In this document: one piece after another, positions 6,715 through 14,416 of the stretch | Numbering within the stretch: the first letter of the stretch is position 1 | Layout of the letters: each line of letters begins with the position of its first letter | NCBI GenBank assembly: GCA_937959315.1 | Contig: CALGRC010000006.1 | Coordinates: forward strand, 1 to 17,802 | Direction of reading: 5' to 3' | DNA: 17,802 nt | From: an uncultured Clostridia bacterium | GTDB lineage: Bacteria; Bacillota; Clostridia; UMGS1810 | Made by a program: the position numbers and the translations under genes | The notes under the pieces: model-generated | What the model was told of the DNA's origin: nothing | Database searches by the model: none | What the model saw: only the letters and a program-made list of their open reading frames with translations

Positions 6715-8433
6715 ATGCAGTATCGGGAAACGTATCAAAAATGGCTGGACAGCCCGGTGGTGGATGCGGCCACCAAAGAGGAACTGCGCGCCATCGCAAA
6801 TGATGAAAAGGAAATCAAAGAACGGTTTTACAAGGATTTGGAATTTGGTACCGGCGGTTTGCGCGGTATCATTGCAGCAGGCAGCAACCGCATGAATATT
6901 TACACGGTGCGCAAGGCGACGCAAGGTCTTGCTGAAGATATTTTAAACTGCGGCGAACAGGAAAAGGGTGTAGTTATTGCGTACGACAGCCGTCACAAAT
7001 CGTATGATTTTGCCATCGAAAGCGCAAAGGTCTTGGCGGCAAATGGTATTAAGGCCTATGTATTTGATGAACTGCGCCCCACGCCTGAGCTGTCATTTGC
7101 AGTGCGGTATTTAAAGGCGGCGCGCGGTATTGTGATAACCGCCAGCCACAACCCGAAGGAATATAACGGCTACAAGGCCTACGGCGAGGACGGCGGGCAG
7201 CTTCCGCCAAAATCGTCTGATTATGTCATTGGTATCATTGAAAGCATTGATATTTTCGACGGCGTCAAGGTGATGGACGAGCAGGCGGCGCGCGGGGCTG
7301 GGCTGCTTGTCACCATTGGCAAGGATGTGGACGATGCATTTTTGTCCGCGGTGCGGGGGCAGTCCATCAACGAAGAAAATTTCGCGAAGCTTGGCGATGG
7401 TTTCAAGGTTATCTATACGCCTTTCCACGGTACAGGGAATAAACCGGTACGCAGGATTTTGGAAATGACGGGCGTTAAAAATGTCAGTGTGGTGAAAGAG
7501 CAGGAACTGCCAGACCCGGATTTCAGCACTGTAAAATCCCCCAATCCAGAGGAAAAGGAGGGTTTTTCCTATGCCATTGAAATGGCAAAGCAAAACGGCG
7601 CGGATTTGATTTTTGCAACAGACCCTGACTGCGACCGGATTGGGGTGGTAACACGCAATAAGCAGGGGGAATATGTCACCCTTTCAGGCAACCAGACGGG
7701 TGTGCTGCTCACCGAATTTATCCTGCGCAACAAAAAACAGAACGGTACGCTGCCGGATAACGGCGCGGTGATAAAAACCATTGTGACCACCCCAATGGTA
7801 GAGCCCATTGCAAAGGCGTATGGCGTCAAGGTTTATGATGTGCTGACCGGGTTTAAATTTATCGGGGAGCTCATCCGTGATTTTGAAGAAAACGGCTATT
7901 ACAGCCAATATCTGTTTGGGTTTGAAGAAAGCTACGGATACTTGGCCGGTACCTATGCCAGGGACAAGGACGCGGTGGTAGCCAGTATGCTGGTGTGCCA
8001 GATGGCGGCCGATTATAAGGTCCGCGGTATGACGCTGTACGAGGGGCTTTTGAGCCTGTATGAAACATATGGCTACTATCAGGAACGGCTGAAAAATATT
8101 GTGCTGACAGGGATGGACGGTGTGGAAAAAATCCGCGGCATTATGGAATCTTTCCGTGCAAACCCGCCCAAGGAACTGGACGGCAGCCAGGTGACAGAGG
8201 TGTGGGATGTACAGGCGGGCACCGCCGTAAAAGCCGGCGGGACGGTTGCTAAGCTGGATTTGCCAAAATCCAATGTGCTCAAATTCTTTACAGCAGACGG
8301 GGCTTGGATTGCCATGCGGCCATCGGGCACCGAACCAAAAATTAAGTTTTATTTTGGCGTCTGTGAGCAGGGTTTAGAAGCGGCAAACGCTAAATTAGAC
8401 CGGTTAGAGAAAAAAATACAAGAATCCCTGTAA
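6715..8433 (+). CDS. Phospho-sugar mutase (phosphoglucomutase/phosphomannomutase, PgcA-like)
   Basis: A 572-residue alpha-D-phosphohexomutase, close in size to B. subtilis PgcA (about 580). It interconverts hexose-6-phosphate and hexose-1-phosphate, feeding nucleotide-sugar synthesis for cell-surface polymers. The four canonical sites are present: T-A-S-H-N-P with phosphoserine S144; the Mg-binding loop D-P-D-C-D-R with D303, D305 and D307; the sugar-recognition loop G-F-E-E-S-Y-G (402-408); and the phosphate-binding loop R-P-S-G-T-E-P (535-541) in the C-terminal domain. The start ATG at 6715 is chosen because GGGAGG ends 7 bases before it; the ATG at 6709 is too close to that site, and the far upstream frame to 6655 would begin inside the promoter. 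It faces the GT2/GtrA operon. Glucose versus mannose preference cannot be read directly; the length favours a PgcA-type enzyme. Confidence 0.95.
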   Translation: MQYRETYQKWLDSPVVDAATKEELRAIANDEKEIKERFYKDLEFGTGGLRGIIAAGSNRMNIYTVRKATQGLAEDILNCGEQEKGVVIAYDSRHKSYDFAIESAKVLAANGIKAYVFDELRPTPELSFAVRYLKAARGIVITASHNPKEYNGYKAYGEDGGQLPPKSSDYVIGIIESIDIFDGVKVMDEQAARGAGLLVTIGKDVDDAFLSAVRGQSINEENFAKLGDGFKVIYTPFHGTGNKPVRRILEMTGVKNVSVVKEQELPDPDFSTVKSPNPEEKEGFSYAIEMAKQNGADLIFATDPDCDRIGVVTRNKQGEYVTLSGNQTGVLLTEFILRNKKQNGTLPDNGAVIKTIVTTPMVEPIAKAYGVKVYDVLTGFKFIGELIRDFEENGYYSQYLFGFEESYGYLAGTYARDKDAVVASMLVCQMAADYKVRGMTLYEGLLSLYETYGYYQERLKNIVLTGMDGVEKIRGIMESFRANPPKELDGSQVTEVWDVQAGTAVKAGGTVAKLDLPKSNVLKFFTADGAWIAMRPSGTEPKIKFYFGVCEQGLEAANAKLDRLEKKIQESL

Positions 8434-8440
8434 ATTTTTC

Positions 8441-8469
8441 TTGCATTGTGCTGATAGTTGTGGTATAAT
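8441..8469 (+). promoter_or_regulatory. rpmE promoter
   Basis: TTGCAT (8441-8446) and TATAAT (8464-8469) with a 17-base spacer ending in TGG, so the -10 is of the extended type. It starts 7 bases after the mutase stop codon. Confidence 0.85.
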
Positions 8470-8512
8470 AAGCGAAGTTTGAGAAGTGCGAAAGTAAGAG
8501 AGGTGAAGGACA

Positions 8513-8716
8513 ATGAAGGAAGGAATCCATCCGGAATATAAAACTGCAATTGTAAAGTGTGCGTGTGGTGAAACATTTGAAACACGTTCCACCAAAGAAC
8601 ACATCAACGTTGAAATTTGTTCCAAGTGCCATCCGTTCTATACTGGGAAGCAGAAGCTGGTCGATACGGGCGGACGGGTTGAGAAATTCAGAAAGCGGTA
8701 CGGCTTGGAAAAATAA
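8513..8716 (+). CDS. rpmE: 50S ribosomal protein L31 (zinc-binding type)
   Basis: A 67-residue protein with the complete L31 pattern: M-K-E-G-I-H-P-E-Y start, a C-A-C-G pair (C16, C18), a second pair C-S-K-C (C36, C39), H-P-F-Y-T-G-K-Q, and a basic C-terminal end with G-R-V-E-K-F. L31 sits on the 50S central protuberance and contributes to the inter-subunit bridge. The four cysteines mark the zinc-containing (C+) form, which in several bacteria is swapped for a C- paralogue under zinc limitation. The ATG follows an AGGTGAAGG ribosome site. The gene stands alone, with its own extended -10 promoter and a strong terminator directly behind. I saw no second L31 copy in the window and no obvious autoregulatory leader. 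Confidence 0.98.
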   Translation: MKEGIHPEYKTAIVKCACGETFETRSTKEHINVEICSKCHPFYTGKQKLVDTGGRVEKFRKRYGLEK

Positions 8717-8729
8717 ATGCAGCTTTTTT

Positions 8730-8766
8730 AACCCCTTCAACTTCCGTTTGAAGGGGTTTTTATTTT
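8730..8766 (+). terminator. Rho-independent terminator of rpmE
   Basis: Hairpin AACCCCTTCAA / TTTGAAGGGGTT with a CTTCCG loop, followed by TTTTTATTTT. Confidence 0.88.
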
Positions 8767-8816
8767 GGTAGGCAAGCGGGTAAATCAGGATAGGACTTTA
8801 AGAAGAGGGATAGGCA

Positions 8817-10634
8817 ATGAAACGAGAAGATTTACGCAACGTGGCGATCATTGCGCATGTTGACCACGGGAAGACAACGCTGGTAGACGCAATGTTACAG
8901 CAGAGCCATGTGTTCCGCGAAAACCAGCAGGTGGCTGAGCGGGTCATGGATAACAACGATTTGGAGCGGGAACGCGGGATTACGATATTATCTAAAAATA
9001 CATCGCTTATGTACAATGGTGTGCGTATTAACATTGTAGATACCCCCGGCCACGCCGATTTTGGAGGCGAAGTGGAACGGGTGCTCAAAATGGTGGATGG
9101 CGTACTGGTACTGGTGGATGCGTTTGAAGGATGTATGCCGCAGACGCGGTTTGTTTTAAAAAAGGCGCTGGGGCTGGGATTAACCCCGATTATTGTAGTA
9201 AATAAACTTGACCGCCCCAATGCACGGCCTTATGAAGTGGCTGAAGAGGTGCTGGAGCTGTTTTTGGAATTGGAGGCCACTGAAGAACAGTTTGATTCGC
9301 CGGTGGTATATGCTTCCGGACGGGATGGCTATGCCACGTTGGCGCCTGAAAATCACGGGGACAATTTAAATCCGCTGTTTGATATGATTTTAAACCATGT
9401 GCCGGCGCCGGAAGGCGACCCGGACGGCGGGTTGCAGATTTTGATATCCAATATCGATGCGGATGAATATGTGGGGACCATTGGCATTGGCCGGGTGGAG
9501 CGCGGTACCGTTGCGCAGGGGCAGACAGTAGCCGTTTGCAAAAAGGATGGGTCTGCACCGCAGGCGCGTATTGGTAAAATGTATACCTACCAGGGGCTTA
9601 AGCGGGTTGAAACGCAGAAGGCAACCATCGGCGACATCATCACCCTTTCCGGTATTCCGGATATCAACATCGGCGAGACCATTTGCGATCCGGACATTTT
9701 GGAGCCGCTGCCGTTTGTCGAAATTGACGAGCCCACCATTTCCATGAATTTCCTGGTTAATAACAGCCCGTTTGCCGGGCAGGAAGGGCAGTTTGTCACA
9801 TCCCGCCATCTGCGGGACCGGCTGTTCAAAGAAATGAAAACCAATGTCAGCTTGAAGGTAGAGGAAACCGATTCGGCTGATGCGTTTAAGGTTTCAGGAC
9901 GCGGCGAGCTGCACTTATCTATTCTGATTGAAACCATGCGCCGGGAAGGGTATGAATTTCAGGTATCCAAGCCGGAGGTCATCAACAAAGTGATTGACGG
10001 CGTACTTTGCGAGCCAATGGAAACGCTGGTGATTGACGTACCGGAGGAATATGTTGGTACCGTAATTGAAAAGCTGGGCGCGCGCAAAGCGCAGATGGTC
10101 AATATGAACGCCAATGGCGCTACAGGGTATACGCGCATAGAATTTACCATCCCGTCGCGGTCGCTCATTGGGTACCGCAGTGAAATGCTGACCGATACCC
10201 GCGGCAATGGCGTCATGAATTCCATGTTATGCGGATATGAACCTTATAAAGGGGAGATTGCCAGCCGGCAGCGCGGGTCGCTCATTGTATTTGAGGACGG
10301 CGAAACCATCACCTATGGTTTATACAACGCACAGGAGCGCGGGACGCTGTTTGTCGGGCCTGGCCTTAAGGTGTATGCGGGTATGATTGTCGGCGAAAAT
10401 GCCAAATCGGGCGATATTGAGGTCAATGTGTGCAAGAAAAAACATGTGACCAACACCCGCGCGGCTGGTTCCGATGATGCGCTGCGGCTGGTGCCGCCGG
10501 TGCATATGTCGCTGGAAAACTGCATTGAATTTCTGGCGGATGATGAATTGCTGGAGGTTACGCCACAGAGCCTGCGGCTGCGGAAAAAGATTTTGGACAA
10601 GGCCCAGCGGGCCAAGGCAAGAAATCAAAAATAA
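8817..10634 (+). CDS. typA: Translational GTPase TypA/BipA
   Basis: A 605-residue ribosome-binding GTPase of the EF-G/LepA superfamily, involved in 50S assembly and translation under stress and cold. The GTP-binding domain shows A-H-V-D-H-G-K-T (13-20), the switch I R-E-R-G-I-T-I (51-57), D-T-P-G-H (75-79) and N-K-L-D (129-132). Next come domain II, an EF-G-like domain III (GRGELHLSILIETMRREG), domain V (IEFTIPSRSLIGYRSE) and the TypA-specific C-terminal domain, whose end (LRLRKKILDKAQRAKARN) is diagnostic. The length fits (about 610). The ribosome site is AGAGGGA, 8 bases before ATG. I could not find a good promoter in the 50 bases after the rpmE terminator, so expression may partly depend on read-through or a weak promoter. 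ung follows after 12 bases. Confidence 0.97.
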   Translation: MKREDLRNVAIIAHVDHGKTTLVDAMLQQSHVFRENQQVAERVMDNNDLERERGITILSKNTSLMYNGVRINIVDTPGHADFGGEVERVLKMVDGVLVLVDAFEGCMPQTRFVLKKALGLGLTPIIVVNKLDRPNARPYEVAEEVLELFLELEATEEQFDSPVVYASGRDGYATLAPENHGDNLNPLFDMILNHVPAPEGDPDGGLQILISNIDADEYVGTIGIGRVERGTVAQGQTVAVCKKDGSAPQARIGKMYTYQGLKRVETQKATIGDIITLSGIPDINIGETICDPDILEPLPFVEIDEPTISMNFLVNNSPFAGQEGQFVTSRHLRDRLFKEMKTNVSLKVEETDSADAFKVSGRGELHLSILIETMRREGYEFQVSKPEVINKVIDGVLCEPMETLVIDVPEEYVGTVIEKLGARKAQMVNMNANGATGYTRIEFTIPSRSLIGYRSEMLTDTRGNGVMNSMLCGYEPYKGEIASRQRGSLIVFEDGETITYGLYNAQERGTLFVGPGLKVYAGMIVGENAKSGDIEVNVCKKKHVTNTRAAGSDDALRLVPPVHMSLENCIEFLADDELLEVTPQSLRLRKKILDKAQRAKARNQK

Positions 10635-10646
10635 GGCGGTGTCGGT

Positions 10647-11321
10647 ATGGTACACTTTGGGAATCATTGGGATACAGTGCTGGCAGGGGAATTTGAAAAG
10701 GATTATTATTTGAAGCTGCGGGAATTTTTAAAGCAGGAGTATGCAACCCGTACCATCTATCCAGATATGCACGATATTTTCAATGCCTTAAAAACCACCG
10801 ATTATCCAGATGTCAAGGTGGTTATATTGGGGCAGGACCCGTATCATGAACCGGGACAGGCGCACGGCATGGCTTTTTCGGTCAAGCCAGGGGTGCCCAT
10901 CCCGCCGTCGCTGCTCAACATGTACAAGGAACTTGAGCAGTCGCTGGGGTGTTATATCCCTAACAACGGTTATTTGGTTAAATGGGCGCAGCAGGGGGTG
11001 CTGCTGCTCAACGCTACGTTGACGGTCCGCCGCGGCGCGGCAAATTCCCATGCGGGGAAAGGGTGGCAGATTTTTACTGACGATGTGATTGAAAAACTGA
11101 ATGAGCGGCAGGACCCGATAATTTTTTTGCTGTGGGGCAACAATGCCAAGCAAAAGGGTGCGCTCATTGACCGGGGGCGGCATCATGTGCTGACGACGGT
11201 CCATCCCAGTCCATTGTCGGCCAGCCGCGGTTTTTTTGGCTGCAACCATTTTAAAATTGCCAACGGCCTGCTTGAACAGATGGGGAAAACCCCGATTGAC
11301 TGGCAGATTGAAAATATATGA
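10647..11321 (+). CDS. ung: Uracil-DNA glycosylase, family 1
   Basis: A 224-residue family 1 uracil-DNA glycosylase, the normal length. It removes uracil arising from cytosine deamination or dUTP incorporation, starting base-excision repair. The water-activating loop G-Q-D-P-Y-H (62-67) holds the catalytic D64; L-L-L-N-A-T-L-T-V carries the uracil-recognition Asn; and H-P-S-P-L-S-A-S-R-G-F (from H186) is the leucine intercalation/minor-groove loop. The start ATG has AAGGCGGTG five bases upstream. It lies 12 bases after typA, so the two are probably one transcript. No terminator follows; the ABC transporter promoter begins 16 bases after the stop codon, so read-through into the transporter genes is possible. 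Confidence 0.97.
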   Translation: MVHFGNHWDTVLAGEFEKDYYLKLREFLKQEYATRTIYPDMHDIFNALKTTDYPDVKVVILGQDPYHEPGQAHGMAFSVKPGVPIPPSLLNMYKELEQSLGCYIPNNGYLVKWAQQGVLLLNATLTVRRGAANSHAGKGWQIFTDDVIEKLNERQDPIIFLLWGNNAKQKGALIDRGRHHVLTTVHPSPLSASRGFFGCNHFKIANGLLEQMGKTPIDWQIENI

Positions 11322-11337
11322 ATACGGCCAAAAGTTA

Positions 11338-11353
11338 TTGCATTTTTATGCAA
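11338..11353. promoter_or_regulatory. Palindrome over the -35 box, possible operator
   Basis: TTGCATTTTTATGCAA is a perfect 6-4-6 inverted repeat that includes the whole -35 hexamer. Its layout (TGNAT, four A/T bases, ATNCA) is like ArgR-type ARG boxes, differing at one symmetrical base in each arm. The binding protein is an inference. Confidence 0.5.
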
Positions 11354-11366
11354 AGTGTGGTATGAT
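11338..11366 (+). promoter_or_regulatory. Promoter of the amino acid ABC transporter operon
   Basis: TTGCAT (11338-11343) and TATGAT (11361-11366), 17 bases apart, with TGG before the -10 (extended type). The predicted transcript start, near 11373, rules against the ATG at 11375 as a normal start. Confidence 0.82.
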
Positions 11367-11392
11367 GGTCGGGTATGGAAGGGGGCGGGAAT

Positions 11393-12088
11393 GTGCCGTT
11401 TCTGAATTTTTTTGCGGAATTGCCGCATGATTTTTATTTGAATTTTATAAAAGACGAGCGTTATATGCTTATGCTCCAGGGATTGGGTAATACGCTGCTC
11501 ATTTCATTTTTTGCCATTGTATTGGGCATCCTGTTTGGTACCATTACCTTTTTTCTGCGCCGTTCGCGGTTTAGCGTCCTCCGTGGCATAGGATATGTCT
11601 ATGTAGATGTCATTCGTGCTACGCCAATGGTAACCCAGTTGCTGATCATTTATTTCGTCATATTTGGAGCGGTGGATATCAGCCCGATTTTGGTGGCAAT
11701 TTTGGCTTTTGGGTTTAACAGCGGGGCTTATGTATCGGAAATCCTGCGTGCGGGGTTCCAGTCTATCGACCGCGGGCAAATGGAAGCCGGCCGGTCGTTG
11801 GGCCTTAGTTCCCGGCAAACGATGATACATATTATTGCGCCGCAGGCCATTAAAAACACATTGCCAACCTTGTGTAACGAATTTATTGTATTAATCAAAG
11901 AAACCGCTGTGGCAGGGTACATATCCATTCAAGATTTGACCCGTGCTGCCGATATGATACGCAGTTTGACATACGATGCGTTTTTGCCGTTGATCGTTGC
12001 TGCATTGATTTATTATAGTATCATTAAAATTCTTACTTTGGCCATCGCGCGGTTGGAACGGCATCTGCGTGCATCAGACCACAGATAG
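11393..12088 (+). CDS. Polar amino acid ABC transporter, permease subunit
   Basis: A 231-residue membrane subunit of a HisMQ/GlnP-type amino acid importer. Hydrophobic segments lie at about 32-55, 82-108, 165-180 and 197-216, giving the usual five-helix layout with the first part of the permease domain. The cytoplasmic coupling (EAA) loop is clear: E-A-G-R-S-L-G-L-S (131-139), followed by I-I-A-P-Q-A (147-152). R-A-T-P-M-V-T-Q-L-L (75-84) is also a family signature. The start is GTG at 11393, preceded by AAGGGGG at 11379-11385. The upstream in-frame ATG at 11375 is only about two bases from the predicted transcript start and has no ribosome site. The ATPase gene follows after 9 bases. With one permease gene, the complex is probably a homodimer. 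Confidence 0.93.
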   Translation: MPFLNFFAELPHDFYLNFIKDERYMLMLQGLGNTLLISFFAIVLGILFGTITFFLRRSRFSVLRGIGYVYVDVIRATPMVTQLLIIYFVIFGAVDISPILVAILAFGFNSGAYVSEILRAGFQSIDRGQMEAGRSLGLSSRQTMIHIIAPQAIKNTLPTLCNEFIVLIKETAVAGYISIQDLTRAADMIRSLTYDAFLPLIVAALIYYSIIKILTLAIARLERHLRASDHR

Positions 12089-12097
12089 GAGGGCGTC

Positions 12098-12826
12098 ATG
12101 ATAACCATCCGTAATCTTTATAAAAATTTTGGCGACCTCGAGGTTTTGTGCGGTATCAATGAGCATATTGCAAAAGGGGAAAAGGTCGTTGTAATTGGCC
12201 CATCCGGCTCCGGAAAAAGTACCTTTTTGCGTTGCCTCAACCTGCTAGAAGTTCCCACCAAAGGGGAAATATTGGTGGAAGGGCAGTCCATTACCGACCC
12301 GAAGGCAAACATCAATGCCATCCGGGAAAAAATGGGGATGGTATTCCAGCAGTTTAACCTGTTTCCGCATTTAAGTGTATTGGATAATATTATTTTAGCG
12401 CCTATGAAGGTGAAAAAAATGAACCGGGAACAGGCGGTTGCGGTAGCTTCAGATTTGCTGAAAAAAGTTGGGTTATATGATAAAATTGATTCTTACCCCA
12501 ATAAGCTGTCTGGCGGCCAAAAACAGCGCATTGCCATTGCGCGGTCGCTTGCCATGTCGCCGGATATTATGTTGTTTGACGAGCCCACCAGCGCGCTTGA
12601 TCCGGAAATGGTCGGCGAGGTACTGGCGGTGATGAAGGAATTGGCCGACTCTGGGATGACCATGGTGGTGGTGACGCATGAAATGGCATTTGCGCGCGAG
12701 GTAGGGTCCCGGCTGTTGTTTATGGATAATGGGGTCATTGCAGAACAGGGTACGCCGGAAGAGGTTTTTCAAAATCCTAAAAATGAGCGCACCAAAGAAT
12801 TTTTGCGGCGTGTTGCGGTACACTAA
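12098..12826 (+). CDS. Polar amino acid ABC transporter, ATP-binding subunit (GlnQ/HisP-like)
   Basis: A 242-residue ATPase that drives the amino acid importer from the cytoplasmic face. Walker A G-P-S-G-S-G-K-S-T (34-42), Q-loop F-Q-Q-F-N-L-F-P-H (83-91), ABC signature L-S-G-G-Q (137-141), Walker B I-M-L-F-D-E-P-T-S-A-L-D (157-168, with E162) and the switch His in V-V-T-H-E are intact. The Q-Q-F-N-L-F-P-H wording and the length of about 240 are characteristic of the polar amino acid group. The ATG has AGGAGGG four to five bases upstream, partly inside the end of the permease gene. A GNRA-capped hairpin begins at the stop codon, before the binding-protein gene. The exact amino acid transported cannot be told from this subunit. 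Confidence 0.96.
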   Translation: MITIRNLYKNFGDLEVLCGINEHIAKGEKVVVIGPSGSGKSTFLRCLNLLEVPTKGEILVEGQSITDPKANINAIREKMGMVFQQFNLFPHLSVLDNIILAPMKVKKMNREQAVAVASDLLKKVGLYDKIDSYPNKLSGGQKQRIAIARSLAMSPDIMLFDEPTSALDPEMVGEVLAVMKELADSGMTMVVVTHEMAFAREVGSRLLFMDNGVIAEQGTPEEVFQNPKNERTKEFLRRVAVH

Positions 12827-12847
12827 TAACGGGCGTGAGCCCGTTAT
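12826..12847 (+). other. Intra-operon hairpin with GNRA tetraloop
   Basis: ATAACGGGC-GTGA-GCCCGTTAT: a perfect nine-pair stem with a GUGA loop, overlapping the last base of the ATPase stop codon. It is not followed at once by a U run (GTATATTTTTAC comes next), so it looks more like an RNA-stability or processing element, or a leaky terminator, than a full stop. Confidence 0.65.
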
Positions 12848-12877
12848 GTATATTTTTACTATTTAAGGGGGATAACC

Positions 12878-13699
12878 ATGAGAAAGTTTTGGAAAGCAGT
12901 TTCAATGGCTGCGGCGGTTGGTCTGGTCACAGTGGCGCTGGCAGCTTGCGGCAGTACAGAGCAGGGGCAGGAAAATGGCGGTACAACTGCCAATGGGGTA
13001 GACCGTGAAAGCAAGTTGATTATGGCGACCAATGCATCCTTCCCGCCGTTTGAGTATGTCACCAGCAACGGTTTGGTGGGACAGTATGATGGGATTGACG
13101 TTGCCATTGCCCTGGAAATTGCAGCGGATGCAAATAAGAGCTTGGAAGTATCTGATATGGACTTTAATTCCATTATTTCTGCGGTCAGTTCTGGCAAGGC
13201 GGATATGGGGATTGCTGGTATGACAGTAAAACCTGACCGTTTGGAGAACGTGGATTTCAGCGATACCTATTGGGTGGCTATGCAGACGATTTTGGTGCAG
13301 GGGGATAATACGGACATCACCAGCGTTGATACGTTAACCGGAAAGACAGTTGGCGTTGTTACAGGCTATACCGGTGATACCGCTTTGACCGAAGCGGATA
13401 TCCCAGATATTGATATCCGCCGCTATAATAAAGGGGTGGATGCGGTGTCTGATTTGAAAAACAAGAAAATTGATGCAGTTATCATTGATTCCCCGACAGC
13501 CGAGAGCTTTATACAGAAAAATCCGGAGCTCAAAGGCATCGAGGATGAGGCGTTCTTTGAAAAAGAAGAATACGCCATTTGCGTAAAGAAAGGCAATACG
13601 GAGCTTTTAGAGCAGATTAATAAAACAATTGCCCGTTTAAAAGATTCCGGCCGGATTGAGGAAATTGCAGCCGCAGTAGACGAGCGGATTTCCCAGTAA
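12878..13699 (+). CDS. Polar amino acid ABC transporter, substrate-binding lipoprotein
   Basis: A 273-residue solute-binding protein (SBP family 3). The N-terminus has a basic start (MRKFWK), a hydrophobic core and a lipobox L-A-A-C with the lipidated Cys at 24, so it is anchored outside the membrane. A Gly/Gln/Thr-rich linker of about 20 residues follows. Family features: A-T-N-A-S-F-P-P-F-E-Y, Y-D-G-I-D-V-A-I-A, G-I-A-G-M-T-V-K-P-D-R-L-E-N-V-D-F-S-D-T-Y (the Arg normally holds the substrate carboxylate), G-V-V-T-G-Y-T-G-D, and D-A-V-I-I-D, whose Asp normally holds the alpha-amino group. The ribosome site is AAGGGGGA before ATG. The operon ends at the hairpin 13703-13745. It binds an alpha-amino acid; arginine, cystine or another polar residue is possible and I cannot distinguish them. 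Confidence 0.95.
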   Translation: MRKFWKAVSMAAAVGLVTVALAACGSTEQGQENGGTTANGVDRESKLIMATNASFPPFEYVTSNGLVGQYDGIDVAIALEIAADANKSLEVSDMDFNSIISAVSSGKADMGIAGMTVKPDRLENVDFSDTYWVAMQTILVQGDNTDITSVDTLTGKTVGVVTGYTGDTALTEADIPDIDIRRYNKGVDAVSDLKNKKIDAVIIDSPTAESFIQKNPELKGIEDEAFFEKEEYAICVKKGNTELLEQINKTIARLKDSGRIEEIAAAVDERISQ

Positions 13700-13702
13700 C
13701 GT

Positions 13703-13745
13703 AAAAAAAGCGCCCCTGCATATAGAATTTGCAGGGGCGCTTTTT
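13703..13745. terminator. Bidirectional rho-independent terminator
   Basis: Stem AAAAAGCGCCCCTGCA / TGCAGGGGCGCTTTTT with a nine-base loop, between the convergent binding-protein and acetyltransferase genes. A runs on one side and T runs on the other suit termination both ways. Confidence 0.9.
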
Positions 13746-13759
13746 ATATAAAAATCTAT

Positions 13760-14398
13760 TTATTCAAGGATGGTGTTATCTGCCAGGATTTCTGGTTTGT
13801 GTTTTAAGCTGTCCGCTTGTGTAATTTCCCGGATGACGCGGCAGGGTACGCCTGCGGCAAAGGAATTTGCCGGGATATCGCGTGTGACGACGCTTCCAGC
13901 GCCGATAACACAGTTGTCGCCGATGGTAACGCCTGGGCAAACCGTTACGTTTGCCCCAAACCAGATATTATGGCCGATGGTAACAGGTTTGGCATAGCAG
14001 AGCCGCCGTTTTTCGCCGGAGGCAGTTAGTATTTGGTTGCGTTCGTTGGGAAGCATCGGATGGATGGGCGTCACAATGGTGGTATTGGGGCCAAAATTGC
14101 AATCGTCCCCAATGGTTACGGCTGCATCGTCTTGGATGGTTAAATGGAAATTGGCAAACAGCCGGTTACCGATTTTAGTATGTTTGCCGTAATGAAAAAA
14201 TATTGGCCCTTGGAAAAAGCAATTGTCTCCCAATTCTCCTACAATTTCCCTTATGATGCGTTCCCGCTTTTCTGTTTCATCTTCATGTGTGGCATTGTAA
14301 TCAATATTTAAGTTGTGCGTCCTTAATTTGATTGCTTTGAGTTCCGGGTCACCGGGGAAAAACAAGATTCCCGCTTTGATTTTTTCTTCTTCCCGCAT
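13760..14398 (-). CDS. Sugar O-acetyltransferase (maltose/galactoside acetyltransferase type)
   Basis: A 212-residue left-handed beta-helix acyltransferase of the Maa/LacA group, which moves an acetyl group from acetyl-CoA to the 6-hydroxyl of a sugar in the cytoplasm. The N-terminal Mac-type helical domain (about 1-55) leads to hexapeptide repeats (for example T-I-G-D-D-C-N-F-G, V-T-I-G-H-N-I-W-F-G-A-N-V, V-T-I-G-D-N-C-V-I-G-A-G-S-V-V). The catalytic His is expected at H113 in T-P-I-H-P, followed by the protruding loop with R-N and A-K-P. It ends with A-G-V-P-C-R-V-I-R-E-I. The start ATG has AGGAGAGG upstream and lies 18 bases after the decarboxylase stop, so it is the last gene of the minus-strand run. 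The true acceptor, free sugar or a cell-surface precursor, is unknown. Confidence 0.92.
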   Translation of the reverse strand: MREEEKIKAGILFFPGDPELKAIKLRTHNLNIDYNATHEDETEKRERIIREIVGELGDNCFFQGPIFFHYGKHTKIGNRLFANFHLTIQDDAAVTIGDDCNFGPNTTIVTPIHPMLPNERNQILTASGEKRRLCYAKPVTIGHNIWFGANVTVCPGVTIGDNCVIGAGSVVTRDIPANSFAAGVPCRVIREITQADSLKHKPEILADNTILE

Positions 14399-14416
14399 GA
14401 TATCCTCTCCTTATTT

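Noticed and set aside
7111..7593. 160-codon minus-strand frame inside the mutase gene
   Set aside because: Antisense shadow of the TASHNP region; the composition is unlike a real protein and no start signal is present.
8767..8816. TTGGTA (8765-8770) with TAGGAC (8791-8796) as a typA promoter
   Set aside because: The -10 is poor and the spacer is 20 bases; not strong enough to list.
11338..11353. Palindrome read as a terminator for ung
   Set aside because: The stem has only six mostly A/T pairs with no U run after it, and it contains a -35 box with a matching extended -10 at 17 bases.
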